Notes under the pieces: model-generated
The model's database searches: none
Told to the model about the DNA's origin: nothing
What the model saw: only the letters and a program-made list of their open reading frames with translations
Part shown: piece by piece, positions 7,288-16,198 of the stretch
How the letters are laid out: the number at the start of each line of letters is the position of its first letter
Numbering within the stretch: the stretch's first letter is position 1
Position numbers and translations under genes: made by a program
Assembly (NCBI GenBank): GCA_040219135.1
Contig: JAVJTA010000011.1
Span: 558,001 to 622,000, forward strand
Direction of reading: 5' to 3'
DNA length: 64,000 bases
Source of the DNA: UBA7803 sp040219135
GTDB taxonomy: Bacteria > Pseudomonadota > Gammaproteobacteria > Pseudomonadales > Azotimanducaceae

Positions 7288-9930
7288 ATGCTGCGCCGGT
7301 TTTTCAAGAACCGACCACCGAGTTCCGCGAAGAAGCCAACGCGCCCGACTGATCCCGCGCCGCCTGAGACCCCGGCGGCTGCTCCAGCGCCGGCGTCGCC
7401 ACTGGAGGCGCTGCTGCGCCTGCCGACGGCGCAGGCAGCAGCGAGCATCGACGCCGTCGACGCCGTCGACGACCTCATCGAACTGGCGCTGAAAGCGCGC
7501 GGCGAGCTGCGCGAACGGGTGCTGGCGCATCCGCGGCTGGCGCCGGCGCCAGCCCTGACCGCTCTCGAGAAGCGCTCCCGGGACAAGGACAAGACCGTCA
7601 ATCGCCACGCCCGTCGGCAGCTCGATCGGCGCCGCACCCTGCTGCACGAGGCCGAAGCCGCAGGCAAACGCGCCGAGGAACTGGCGGCCGCCCTGACCCG
7701 CCGCGACAGCACCGGTCAGGACCGCGCCTGGCGCGAGCGTCAGCACGAGCTGCACCGGCGTCTCGAAGAGACGCTCGACGGCTACGCCACGACCGCACGA
7801 CAACTGGCAGAGTTCGGCGACGTGCTGGCCGATCTCGAGACCCTGCGCGTGGATCGCGCTACCCTGCCGGCCGTCGATGAGCCCTCGGCGGGCGATGCGC
7901 CGGCAGCCGACGCGCCCACACCGGACGCGGCCAGCAGCGAACCGGCGAACCAGGCGCTGGCGGAACCATTCGAACCGCTGGTGGATGCCTTCCAGCGCCT
8001 CGATGCCGCCATGGCCGCCGGTCACCCGTTCGAGGCCATCGCCGCCGAACGCCAGAGCGTCACCGAACGCTGGCTGCGCGCCGCCGACCAGCACCCTCCG
8101 GAACCGGCCGAGCACCAGATCTTCGAGACCGTGTCGCACCGCTTCCACGAGCTCGCCGACGCCGTGCAGCGACTCGGCGCGGCCGCGGTGCCGGACGCAC
8201 CGCCGGAGCCCTTGAGCTGGCCAGCGCCGGACACAGTGCCTGCGCGCACCGTGTGGAACGAGATTGCGCAGCGCGACCGGCAGCTGCACGAGCTCGAGCG
8301 TGCCGAACGCAGCGTGCGCTGGCCGCAATGGGCAGCGCCGACACCCGATCTGCGACGTCTGCGCGACTGCGTCGCGGCGCTGCGCACGGAGATCGCGCAG
8401 GCGCAGCAGCGTCGGGACCAGGAACTCACGGCGCTCACGGCCCATCTCGACGCGCTCGCGAGCGCCATCGACGACGGCCACCTCGGCCCGGCCCAGAGCC
8501 TGCTCGCCCAGGCGCGCGCGCGTCACGATGCCCTGCCCGCCGAAGCAACCCGCGAACTTGGCCGCCGGATCGGCCAGCAGGCGGCGCGGCTGGCGGAGTT
8601 GAAAGACTGGCAGACCTTCGCCACCACCCCGAAGCGCGAGTCCCTGGTCGAAGCGATCGCCACCCTGGCCCGGACCCCGCTGGCGCCGGCGGATCAGGCC
8701 GATCGCATCAAGTCCCTGCGCCAGCAGTGGCAGGCCCTGGGACCGATCACCCAGGCCGCCGACGGGCGCCTGGCCGACCGCTTCAACGCCGAGGCGGAGA
8801 AGGCCTTCGAGACCTGCCGTGCCTACTTCGCCGAGTTGGCGGAGCAGCGCAAGGCCAATCTGAACGAGCGCCGGCGGCTCTGCGACCAGCTCGAACGCTA
8901 TCTGCAGGACACCGACTGGCGCAGCGCCGACATGAAGGCGGCCGAGCAGATCATGCGCACGGCCCGCGACGAGTGGCGCCTGTACCATCCCGTGGATCGC
9001 AATCCCGGGAAAGCCGTGGAGGCACGCTTCGAATCCCTGCAGGGCCAGCTCCACGACCGGGTCAAGGCGGAGTGGGATCGCAACCTGGCGGCCAAGCAGG
9101 CGCTCGTGACGGAAGCCGAGACGCTGATCGACGCCGATCTGGCGGTGGCGGAGAAAGTGGAGGCAGCGAAATCGCTGCAGCGGCGCTGGCGCGAAGTGGG
9201 CGTCACCCCGCGTCGACCCGATCAGCAGCTCTGGCAGGCGTTCCGCAAGGCCTGCGACCAGATCTTCGCTGCCCGCGAAGACGCGCGCCACGCGGAGGAC
9301 GCCGCGCTCGCGGAACTGGAGCAGCGCCTGGCCGCCGACCTCGACGCCTTTGCGTCCCGTCTCGACACCCTGGATGTCAGCGCCGCCACGGACGCCGAAC
9401 TGCGCGAATTCCGCCACCGCACCGGGGACCTCGAACGGCTGCCGGCTCATCGTCGGCGGGCATTGAGCGAGCGCCGACGCGCGCTGGAACAGGCCTACGG
9501 CGCGCTGCTCGCGCAGCGCGAGCGCCACCTCGCCAGACAGCGGCTGGCCGACGCCCGGCACTGGGACGTGACGGCCGCCGAGGCCGAGGCCGCGGGGGCC
9601 GGCGTGCCGTCGGCCGAGGATTCCGACGCCGTCTCCGAAGAGGTCGTGGCCGCGCGTCGCGCCTGCGGCGGCCCGGTGCCAACCGCCGACCTGCAGCGCC
9701 TCGCCGTGCGCGCCGAGCTGGCCGCCGGTCTGGCATCACCGGAGACGGATCAGGCCCTGCGCATGGAGGTTCAGGTGGAACGGCTGCAGGCCGGCCTGAG
9801 CGGTGGCGGCCGCGATCTGGACGTCGCGGCCCTGGCCGCGGCGTGGTGCCGGGTGGGGCCAAAAGACGCGAGCGTCGCGACACTGCGCGACCGCTTCTTC
9901 CGCGCCCTCGACGTACTGCACGAAGCCTGA
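7288..9930 (+). CDS. DUF349 domain-containing protein
   Basis: An 880-residue, strongly charged and helical protein with several DUF349-type helical repeats. The recurring pattern is W-x-x-(A/V)-G-(P/V) with arginines and aromatics, seen in LRQQWQALGPITQA, RRWREVGVTPRRPDQQLW and similar blocks between about residues 450 and 690. An acidic, alanine-proline-rich linker lies near 195-220. The function of DUF349 proteins is not established. It starts 12 nt after the CDGSH gene. The coding frame is supported by amino acid composition and by the motifs, even though long open frames also exist on the other strand. It ends 16 nt from the convergent TonB receptor gene. Confidence 0.85.
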   Translation: MLRRFFKNRPPSSAKKPTRPTDPAPPETPAAAPAPASPLEALLRLPTAQAAASIDAVDAVDDLIELALKARGELRERVLAHPRLAPAPALTALEKRSRDKDKTVNRHARRQLDRRRTLLHEAEAAGKRAEELAAALTRRDSTGQDRAWRERQHELHRRLEETLDGYATTARQLAEFGDVLADLETLRVDRATLPAVDEPSAGDAPAADAPTPDAASSEPANQALAEPFEPLVDAFQRLDAAMAAGHPFEAIAAERQSVTERWLRAADQHPPEPAEHQIFETVSHRFHELADAVQRLGAAAVPDAPPEPLSWPAPDTVPARTVWNEIAQRDRQLHELERAERSVRWPQWAAPTPDLRRLRDCVAALRTEIAQAQQRRDQELTALTAHLDALASAIDDGHLGPAQSLLAQARARHDALPAEATRELGRRIGQQAARLAELKDWQTFATTPKRESLVEAIATLARTPLAPADQADRIKSLRQQWQALGPITQAADGRLADRFNAEAEKAFETCRAYFAELAEQRKANLNERRRLCDQLERYLQDTDWRSADMKAAEQIMRTARDEWRLYHPVDRNPGKAVEARFESLQGQLHDRVKAEWDRNLAAKQALVTEAETLIDADLAVAEKVEAAKSLQRRWREVGVTPRRPDQQLWQAFRKACDQIFAAREDARHAEDAALAELEQRLAADLDAFASRLDTLDVSAATDAELREFRHRTGDLERLPAHRRRALSERRRALEQAYGALLAQRERHLARQRLADARHWDVTAAEAEAAGAGVPSAEDSDAVSEEVVAARRACGGPVPTADLQRLAVRAELAAGLASPETDQALRMEVQVERLQAGLSGGGRDLDVAALAAAWCRVGPKDASVATLRDRFFRALDVLHEA

Positions 9931-9945
9931 GGCCGACTCGACCGG

Positions 9946-12006
9946 TCAGAACCGGATCGACAGACCGCCGTAGACGTTGCGGCCCGGCGCCGGCTCGAAG
10001 AAGCGGTTGAAGGACTGATTGATCCGCACGTTGCTGAAGTAGTCCTCGTCGAAGGCATTGTTCACGCCGACGAACAGGTTCCAGCCGATCCCGTCCCGCT
10101 CGATGCGCCGGCCGGCGCGCAGGTTGGCGACCCGGTAGTCGTCCACCCGCGCGGCGGCGCTGTTTGCGTCGTCGGCGTAGAAGCGGCCGACGTGGAGCAC
10201 ATCGGCGAACGCATACCAGCCGTCCGGGCGCACGTAAGCCAGCTCGACGAACACCTGATTTTCCGGAACGCCGGGATTGTCGTTGCCGTCGAGCACCGCC
10301 CCGGACGCGGTGAAGTCGTCGAACTCGAAGTCGTTGACGGTGACCGCCAGGGTTGCCGCCAGGGTTGCCGTGAACTGGTAGTCGAGGGCCAGCTCCACGC
10401 CGTCGCGGCTCGACTCGCCGGCGTTGCGGTAGAACACGTCGTCGGCCAGCTCGAAGGGCACCAGCTGATCCTGCAGGTCGATGCTGAATACCGACAGCGC
10501 ATAGCGCAGGCGGCTGCCGACGATGCCTTTCGCACCGATCTCGTAGTTGGTGGAGGTCTGCGGATCCAGATTCGGGTTGATGCCCGCACCGCCGCCGGGG
10601 TCGCCGAACTGGGCGAAGGTCGGCGTCTCGAACGATGTCGACACGCTGGCGAACAGGTTGAGCCAGTCCCGGGCCGCATAGGTGAGCCCAGCCATCGGCG
10701 TGAACTCCGAGAACGACAGACTGTCCGAGTTGTCGCCGTTGCTCAGGAAGCGATCGTCCAGCGAGAACTCGATGTCCTCGTAGCGGCCCCCGGCGGTCAG
10801 CAGCAGCCTGTCGCTGAGCGCGAACTCGCCGAGCGCGTAGAGACTCAGCGTGTCCACCAGCTCGAACTGGTCTTCGTTCAGCGCGCCGCGCACGCCGTCC
10901 GGGCTCGCCGCCCAGCCCCGGCGGTCGTCCTCCTGATCGGTGAGCTCGACGCCGGTCACCAGCCGCAGCGGCCGCTCGGCCAGGGCGCCGGTGAAGGCGT
11001 ACTCGGCGCCGCCACCCAGGTAGCGGCGGTCGAAGGCCGTATGGCCGACGAACGGACACGGCAGATTGCCGTCGAACTCCCGGGTCAGACCGTAGCCACG
11101 AACGCGCAGTTCATGGGACTCGTTAAAACGCTTGGAAACCACCACGCCGCCGCGGTACTGGTCCACCACCTCGCGGACGTTGCAGCGCACGTTGAGACTG
11201 CGCGCCTGGCTGCGCGGCCCGGAGGCGAGTTCGGCCGGGGTCAGCGCCCCGGGATCGCGGGCGATGGGCGAGTGCACGCCGGCGGCCACCGCACTGATAC
11301 GCAGGGTGTCGTCGACGTCGACGTTGATCTTGGTGTTGAACACCGTCGCCTCGGATTCGGAGAAATCGCGAAAGCCCTCGGCGTCCAGATGGTGCACGCT
11401 GGCCAGGTAGCCCACCCGGCCACGGGTGCCGGACGCCTTCACCTGATACTTGCGCGTGCCGTACTCACCGGCGGTAGCGCGCAGCTCCACATAGGCGTCG
11501 TCTCCGGGCTGTCCCGAGCCCGCCGGCTCTTCGGTGTACATGTTGATGGCGCCGCCGGCCGACGTGCCGTAGAGCGCGCCGGAAGGTCCACGCACGACTT
11601 CGATGCGGCCCATGGAGCCCATGTCGAGATCGTCCACCTGGGCGGTTCCGTCCGGCGTGGTCACCGGAATGTCGTCCACCGTGAGATGCACGCCGGCGAT
11701 ACCGAACTGCGCCTGGGCGCCGAAACCGCGGATGGAAATGCGCAGATCCTGGTTGAAGTTGTAGCGGTTCTGGAAGAACACCCCGGGAACCCGATTCAGC
11801 GCCTCGTCGATGCCGAGCTGCTGGCGCGCGAGCTGGATGTCGCGCGCCTCCACCACGCTAACCGCCAGCGGCACCCGAATCTCGCTCTGCTGGATGCGGG
11901 TCGAGCGCACCACCACCTCCTCGATGGGGGCGGTGGCCGCAGAGGCCGTCGCGGCGAGTAGCGGCGTCAGAGCCAGCAGCGGCAGCCGCCGTGCGGTCGT
12001 TCCCAT
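9946..12006 (-). CDS. TonB-dependent outer-membrane receptor
   Basis: A 686-residue outer-membrane receptor for high-affinity uptake of a large ligand such as a siderophore, haem or cobalamin. It has a signal peptide (about residues 1-23, ending ATASAA), a TonB-box-like stretch IEEVVVRSTR, and a plug domain with LDMGSMGRIEVVRGPSGALYGTSAGGAINMY-type sequence near 125-160. The beta-barrel follows and ends in a C-terminal phenylalanine (GGLSIRF), as barrel assembly requires. A strong GAGGGGG ribosome site precedes the ATG. It lies 72 nt downstream of the sensor kinase gene on the same strand, so it may be co-transcribed with or controlled by that system. The ligand is unknown. Confidence 0.93.
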   Translation of the reverse strand: MGTTARRLPLLALTPLLAATASAATAPIEEVVVRSTRIQQSEIRVPLAVSVVEARDIQLARQQLGIDEALNRVPGVFFQNRYNFNQDLRISIRGFGAQAQFGIAGVHLTVDDIPVTTPDGTAQVDDLDMGSMGRIEVVRGPSGALYGTSAGGAINMYTEEPAGSGQPGDDAYVELRATAGEYGTRKYQVKASGTRGRVGYLASVHHLDAEGFRDFSESEATVFNTKINVDVDDTLRISAVAAGVHSPIARDPGALTPAELASGPRSQARSLNVRCNVREVVDQYRGGVVVSKRFNESHELRVRGYGLTREFDGNLPCPFVGHTAFDRRYLGGGAEYAFTGALAERPLRLVTGVELTDQEDDRRGWAASPDGVRGALNEDQFELVDTLSLYALGEFALSDRLLLTAGGRYEDIEFSLDDRFLSNGDNSDSLSFSEFTPMAGLTYAARDWLNLFASVSTSFETPTFAQFGDPGGGAGINPNLDPQTSTNYEIGAKGIVGSRLRYALSVFSIDLQDQLVPFELADDVFYRNAGESSRDGVELALDYQFTATLAATLAVTVNDFEFDDFTASGAVLDGNDNPGVPENQVFVELAYVRPDGWYAFADVLHVGRFYADDANSAAARVDDYRVANLRAGRRIERDGIGWNLFVGVNNAFDEDYFSNVRINQSFNRFFEPAPGRNVYGGLSIRF

Positions 12007-12078
12007 GAGTCCCCCTCAGTCGAGCGAAGCCCGCAAGCCTACGTGGCGGCGCGGGTCCTGCCAACCTCGGCGCCCCGA

Positions 12079-13428
12079 TCAGCCGTCGCGGCGCAGCGCG
12101 CCGGGCAGTTCGAGGACCAGCCGCGCGCCGCCCAGGGGGCTTTCCTCGATGCGCAGCCGGCCGTGATAGAGCGCCACCAGTTCTGCCACCACGGACAGTC
12201 CGATGCCCTGACCGGACTGGACTTCGTCGGCCCGCGTGCCGCGGTCGAGCACGGCACGGCGCACCTCGGGAGGGATTCCCGGGCCATCGTCATCCACCCG
12301 GATCACCAGGGATTCCTCGACGGCGCCGGTCACGCGCACCCGGGAGCGCGTGTACTTGTAGGCGTTTTCCAGCAGGTTGCCGAGCATTTCCATCAGATCA
12401 CGCTCGTCGCCGCGCACTTCGAAGGGTCCCGGCAGATCGGTCTCCACGGCCACGTTGCGATCGCGGTAGGCGGTGCCGAGGGCGCGCAGCAGCCGCTCCA
12501 CCAGCAGCGCCACGTCCACCGGCCGGCCGACGATCACCGGGCCACTGACCGATGCCCGGGAGAGCTGGTGGGTCACCGTGCTCTGCATGCGATCGAGCTG
12601 CTCTTCGAGCAGCGCGCGCGGATCGTCCGGAATCCGCTCCATGGCGTTGCGAACCACGGCCAGCGGGGTCTTCAGGCTGTGCGCCAGATCTTCCATGGCT
12701 TTGCGGTAGCGCGCCCGGCTGCGTTCTTCGTGGGCAACGAAACGGTCGAGGTTCTCGGCCAGCCCGGTGAGCTCGCTGGGATAGGCGTCGGACAGGCGCT
12801 GGCGCCGCCCTTCCTCCATCTCCCGCACCTCCTGGGCCATCGTGCGCAATGGCCGCAGGCCCCAGCGCACGGCGATCATCTGAGCGAGCACGAACAGCAG
12901 CGTCACCAGGGCGACGCCGACGTAGAGATTGCGGCGGAAGCTCGCAATGGTGGCGCGGAACGGGGTCCAGTCGGTGGCCACGTGAAAGGTCAGCACGGTC
13001 TCCTCCGGGTCTTCCCAGATCACCGCGTAGGAGAGCCACAGCAGTCCGTCGCCGCTCGTCGGTTCGCTGGCGAAGCGGAACTCGCCGGGCTGAAGTTCGG
13101 GGCCCGGCGCCGGACCCGATACGTCTCCGGTGACCGCAGACGGAGCGCGCCAGCGCAGCCGGTTCTGACGGTCGCTGATCCAGGCGTAGAGGCCGCTTTC
13201 CGGCTGGCCCAGGCGCGGCTCGGGAAGCGGCTCCGGAACCCGCACGTCGGGACCGCTGGTTTCCACCGCGCCCATCATCGAGTAGATCACCAGACGCAGC
13301 TGTTCTTCGGCCCCGGACAGGGTCGAAAGCCGCACCGAACGATCGAGAACCAGACCGGCCAGGGTCAGGGAGATTCCGAGAACCAGCGTGGTGGTGAGCA
13401 GCAGCCGGGTCTGAATCCCCGACTTCAA
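12079..13428 (-). CDS. PhoQ-like sensor histidine kinase
   Basis: A 449-residue membrane sensor kinase. A transmembrane segment near residues 9-29 and another near 172-192 flank a periplasmic sensor domain. A HAMP-like linker (LRPLRTMAQEVREMEEG) follows, then the dimerisation/phosphoacceptor helix with H250 in DLAHSLKTPLAV. The ATPase domain has an N-box (NLLENAYKY), DDDGPGIP and GQGIGLSVV. The H-box and layout resemble PhoQ. The start overlaps the stop of the response regulator by 4 nt. The neighbouring PepSY-like and envelope proteins suggest that it senses an envelope or cation signal. That is inference. Confidence 0.92.
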   Translation of the reverse strand: MKSGIQTRLLLTTTLVLGISLTLAGLVLDRSVRLSTLSGAEEQLRLVIYSMMGAVETSGPDVRVPEPLPEPRLGQPESGLYAWISDRQNRLRWRAPSAVTGDVSGPAPGPELQPGEFRFASEPTSGDGLLWLSYAVIWEDPEETVLTFHVATDWTPFRATIASFRRNLYVGVALVTLLFVLAQMIAVRWGLRPLRTMAQEVREMEEGRRQRLSDAYPSELTGLAENLDRFVAHEERSRARYRKAMEDLAHSLKTPLAVVRNAMERIPDDPRALLEEQLDRMQSTVTHQLSRASVSGPVIVGRPVDVALLVERLLRALGTAYRDRNVAVETDLPGPFEVRGDERDLMEMLGNLLENAYKYTRSRVRVTGAVEESLVIRVDDDGPGIPPEVRRAVLDRGTRADEVQSGQGIGLSVVAELVALYHGRLRIEESPLGGARLVLELPGALRRDG

Positions 13429-14105
13429 CCACTGCCCTCCCCGGCCTGCTCGGTAAAGCGATAGCCCTGACCGCGCACCGTGCGGATCGGATTGAACGGA
13501 TCGAGCTTCTTGCGCAGCCGGCCGACGAATACCTCGATGACGTTGCTGTCGCGCTCGAAGTCCTGTTCGTACAGGTGGTCGGTGAGTTCGGTCTTCGATA
13601 CCACCCGTCCAGGATTGAGCATCAGGTATTCGAGCACCCGGTACTCGTAGGCGGTGAGTTCCACCGGATCATCGTTCAGGCGCAGCTCTTTCTTCGCGGT
13701 ATCCAGGGCGATCGGGCCGCTGGACATGACCGGCGAGGCATAGCCCGCCGCGCGCCGCACGAGGGCGTTGAGCCGGGCCTGAAGCTCCTCCATCTGAAAC
13801 GGCTTGGTGAGGTAGTCGTCGGCGCCGGCCTCGAGGCCCTCGACCTTGTCCTGCCAGTGGCCGCGAGCGGTGAGAATCAGGATGGGAAACCGCCGGTCGC
13901 CACCGCGCAGATTGCGGATCAGATCGATGCCGCCCATCTTCGGCAGGCCCAGATCGATCACGGCTGCTTCGTAGTCGTACTCGTTACCGTAGTACAGACC
14001 CTCCTCGCCATCCGCGGCGGTGTCGACCACGAAGCCGCCGCTCTTCAGCTTCTCGCGCAGCTGGCGCTGCAGTTCGACCTCGTCCTCGACGATGAGAATG
14101 CGCAT
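13425..14105 (-). CDS. PhoP-like response regulator (OmpR family)
   Basis: A 226-residue two-domain response regulator. The receiver domain has acidic pocket residues (VEDE at 7-10), the phosphoacceptor D51 in AAVIDLGLPKMGG, and the conserved lysine in YLTKPFQ near residue 102. The winged-helix DNA-binding domain follows, with VELTAYEYRVLEYLMLNPGRVVSK and ending VRGQGYRFTEQ. It overlaps the kinase gene by 4 nt and is presumably its partner. It is most like the PhoP branch. Its targets cannot be seen. Confidence 0.93.
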   Translation of the reverse strand: MRILIVEDEVELQRQLREKLKSGGFVVDTAADGEEGLYYGNEYDYEAAVIDLGLPKMGGIDLIRNLRGGDRRFPILILTARGHWQDKVEGLEAGADDYLTKPFQMEELQARLNALVRRAAGYASPVMSSGPIALDTAKKELRLNDDPVELTAYEYRVLEYLMLNPGRVVSKTELTDHLYEQDFERDSNVIEVFVGRLRKKLDPFNPIRTVRGQGYRFTEQAGEGSG

Positions 14106-14129
14106 GCGCTTTTCCTTCGTGAGCCGCCG

Positions 14130-14507
14130 TCAGCCGCCGCGCATGCGGCCGTTGCCGTCGACGAAAACGCTCATGACCCGCTTGCCGTCGACCAGCACCC
14201 GGACATCGCAGCCCGGTTGGCCGCCGCGCTCCGACGGGGTCGCGGAGAGCACCCGGCCACCGGTCTCGCGGCGTACGATGTTGGCGCAGCGCTCGACGCT
14301 GATGCCGGACGGCCGTACCAGATTGTTCGGCTCGAGCGCTTCCTGGGCACCTTTTCTCCAATCCGGCGCAGCCGCTCGCCAATCCGGCGCAGCCGCTAGC
14401 CAATCCGGCGCAGCCGCCGCCAGACCGGGCAGGCAGAGCACGCCGAGCAGCGCGGCGACCAGCAGGCGCGGCGTGCTCGGCGCAGATCCTGTGCGGCGGG
14501 CTTTCAT
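14130..14507 (-). CDS. Exported PepSY-like protein with APDW repeats
   Basis: A 125-residue protein with a signal peptide (hydrophobic stretch LLVAALLGVLCLPGLAAA at about 14-31). Next come three copies of a seven-residue repeat (APDWLAA, APDWRAA, APDWRKG) encoded by a 21-bp tandem DNA repeat. The C-terminal half (GISVERCANIVRRETGGRVLSA, then VRVLVDGKRVMSVFVDGNGRMRGG) reads like a PepSY domain. Such domains often accompany PhoP/PhoQ-like pairs, and this gene lies 24 nt upstream of the regulator on the same strand. The APDW repeat is not part of the family as I know it. PepSY assignment is by pattern only. Confidence 0.7.
   Translation of the reverse strand: MKARRTGSAPSTPRLLVAALLGVLCLPGLAAAAPDWLAAAPDWRAAAPDWRKGAQEALEPNNLVRPSGISVERCANIVRRETGGRVLSATPSERGGQPGCDVRVLVDGKRVMSVFVDGNGRMRGG
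14358..14420. repeat. 21-bp tandem repeat, three copies, inside the PepSY-like gene
   Basis: Three direct copies begin at 14358, 14379 and 14400, each starting CCAATCCGGCGCAGCCGC. The first two copies differ at one position and the third diverges at its 3' end. The period is a multiple of three, so the reading frame is kept and the array yields seven-residue peptide repeats. Confidence 0.95.
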
Positions 14508-14537
14508 GGGTTGATTCTACTCTCCCGACCCGACGCC

Positions 14538-15065
14538 TCAACCGACCGGCGTCACGTTGACGCGCACGCGCAACGATGAGCCGGGGTCGCGGTTCATGGT
14601 CGTGTAGTAGGTTTCACCGGCGTAGCGGTAGGTTACGCGGTAGCCCGTGAGCTGCTCCTCGAGGCGCTCCTCGTGAACCACCGAGCAGACCTCCTCGGTG
14701 GTGTAGCGGGTCCCTTGCGCATACTGACGGTTGCGGCGGGCGACATCCGCCCCGATGCTGCCGCCGAGCACCGCGCCCACCACGGTACCGACCTGCTTGT
14801 TGCGTTTCTTGTGGCCCACGGCATTGCCCAGCGCGCCACCGATGATCGCGCCGAGGATCGGGCCGGTGGCGGACGCGCGGCCGCGGTCATCGTAGTAGGC
14901 CACCCGCTCCTGCCGGCACTGCTCCACGGGCACGCTGTACGAGACGGTCTCGTAGATGGGATTCGACGACACCACCTGGGCGTACTGGTAGCGGCTATCG
15001 GCCAGCGCCACCGAAGGCACCAGGGCCGCGATGGTCAGGGTCGACATCAATCGTGCACCGATCAT
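14538..15065 (-). CDS. Glycine-zipper 2TM domain outer-membrane protein
   Basis: A 175-residue envelope protein with a signal peptide (residues about 1-22, ending SVALA) and a glycine-zipper pair in GPILGAIIGGALGNAVGHKK and VGTVVGAVLGGSIGADVARR near residues 65-105. This pattern is typical of small outer-membrane or periplasmic proteins related to SlyB and Rickettsia 17-kDa antigen. No lipobox cysteine is visible. I chose the ATG at 15065, which has GGAGG 5 nt upstream. A GTG four codons earlier lies inside that ribosome site. It precedes the PepSY/PhoP/PhoQ-like genes on the same strand. Confidence 0.85.
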   Translation of the reverse strand: MIGARLMSTLTIAALVPSVALADSRYQYAQVVSSNPIYETVSYSVPVEQCRQERVAYYDDRGRASATGPILGAIIGGALGNAVGHKKRNKQVGTVVGAVLGGSIGADVARRNRQYAQGTRYTTEEVCSVVHEERLEEQLTGYRVTYRYAGETYYTTMNRDPGSSLRVRVNVTPVG

Positions 15066-15137
15066 GATTACCTCCACAGCTCGATCGTCATGCTGGAGGG
15101 CATTGTGGCCCCGGGTCGCTGAATGGACTCTGAATGT

Positions 15138-16073
15138 TCAGGCCCGGAAATCGACCCGCAGATCGGCCAGTTCGTGATCCCCGTCGAGCACCGCGGTGAC
15201 GGCCGCGCGCTCAGGCATGGTCGTCAGCATCCAGCGCGTCAGACGCTCGTAGTGAGCGACGAAGCGCTCGATTCCGGCGCCGCTCATGCGCCGCTCGGCG
15301 GGCAGCGCCTGCTCCTGTTGGGTGCGCCAGCGCCGCACCGCGGCCAGATCCGGAACCTGCAGGAACACCAGCGCATCGAGCCGCTCCCAGAGTCCGGCAT
15401 AGGGTCCGGCAAGCGCATCGTTGACGTAGCGACGCCAGACGCCGTCCGCGTCCTCGTGCGCTTCGAGCGCGTTCACCGGCGCTGCCAGCTCGCCGGCGGG
15501 CTGCGGCGGCGCGCCGACGCACCAGCCTTCCAGGACCAGCACGTCCACCGGGGCCTCGACCCGGCGCCAGTCCGCCGTCGGCAGCGGATCGTCCGTACCC
15601 TTGTCGAACACCGGCAGGGAGACGGTGCCCGGCCGGGCGAGCGCCTCGATCGCCTGCCGCAGCGCCGCCACGTCGTGGGTCCCGGGCACCCCGCGGGTGG
15701 CGAGCAGGGGGTGTACGGCGGCGGCAAGCGCGTGACGTCGGGCGTGGGACAGGTAGAAGTCGTCGAGGGAGCAGGCGGCCACCCGGGCGCCGGCGGCGTT
15801 CAGAGCACGCTCCAGCTCCCGGGCCAGCGTGCTCTTCCCGGACCCCTGTCCCCCGGCAACGCCCAGCACCAGGGGCGCGGCAACCTGGTCCCAGCGCGGC
15901 CACGGGTCCTGCGGCGCGGGCGGCGCGCGGTCCGCGGGCACCAGCGTGCGCGCCAGCGCCGCGACCAGATCCAGCCACGCCGGCGGGACGTTGGCCCGCG
16001 CCAGCCGGTTGCGCAGCCGCAGCGCCAGCGGATCATGCCGATCGAGGCACAATCGCTGCAGAATCGTCGCCAT
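15138..16073 (-). CDS. D-glycerate 3-kinase-like P-loop kinase
   Basis: A 311-residue cytoplasmic kinase with the Walker A loop GVAGGQGSGKSTLA near residue 70 and the CSLDDFYLSHARRHAL segment near 105. That segment is typical of the D-glycerate 3-kinase/uridine kinase-like group. A later VLEGWCVG block and KGTDDPLP also fit glycerate kinases of the plant GLYK/YggC type, which phosphorylate D-glycerate to 3-phosphoglycerate. The start is uncertain. The ATG at 16073 has GTGGAG directly adjacent, and the frame is open upstream to 16382. A GTG at 16079 is an alternative. Confidence 0.75.
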   Translation of the reverse strand: MATILQRLCLDRHDPLALRLRNRLARANVPPAWLDLVAALARTLVPADRAPPAPQDPWPRWDQVAAPLVLGVAGGQGSGKSTLARELERALNAAGARVAACSLDDFYLSHARRHALAAAVHPLLATRGVPGTHDVAALRQAIEALARPGTVSLPVFDKGTDDPLPTADWRRVEAPVDVLVLEGWCVGAPPQPAGELAAPVNALEAHEDADGVWRRYVNDALAGPYAGLWERLDALVFLQVPDLAAVRRWRTQQEQALPAERRMSGAGIERFVAHYERLTRWMLTTMPERAAVTAVLDGDHELADLRVDFRA

Positions 16074-16115
16074 CTCCACGGCGCCACTGTGTCCGAATCC
16101 GCGCTCGAAAGCACG

Positions 16116-16121
16116 TATAAT
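16116..16121 (+). promoter_or_regulatory. Candidate -10 element for the M16 peptidase gene
   Basis: A perfect TATAAT lies 78 nt upstream of the GTG start at 16199, in otherwise GC-rich sequence between two divergent genes. The -35 position is not convincing, so this is a moderate candidate only. Confidence 0.4.
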
Positions 16122-16198
16122 CCGCCTCCCGCAGCGCCTGCGGACGGACCCACGTCGCGGCCGCCGGCGCGCACCATCGCAGTACACGAGGACCGACC

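Noticed and set aside
6727..9561. A 944-codon open frame on the minus strand
   Set aside because: It is a shadow of the DUF349 gene and the end of the crotonase gene. High GC content leaves long stop-free stretches on the opposite strand.
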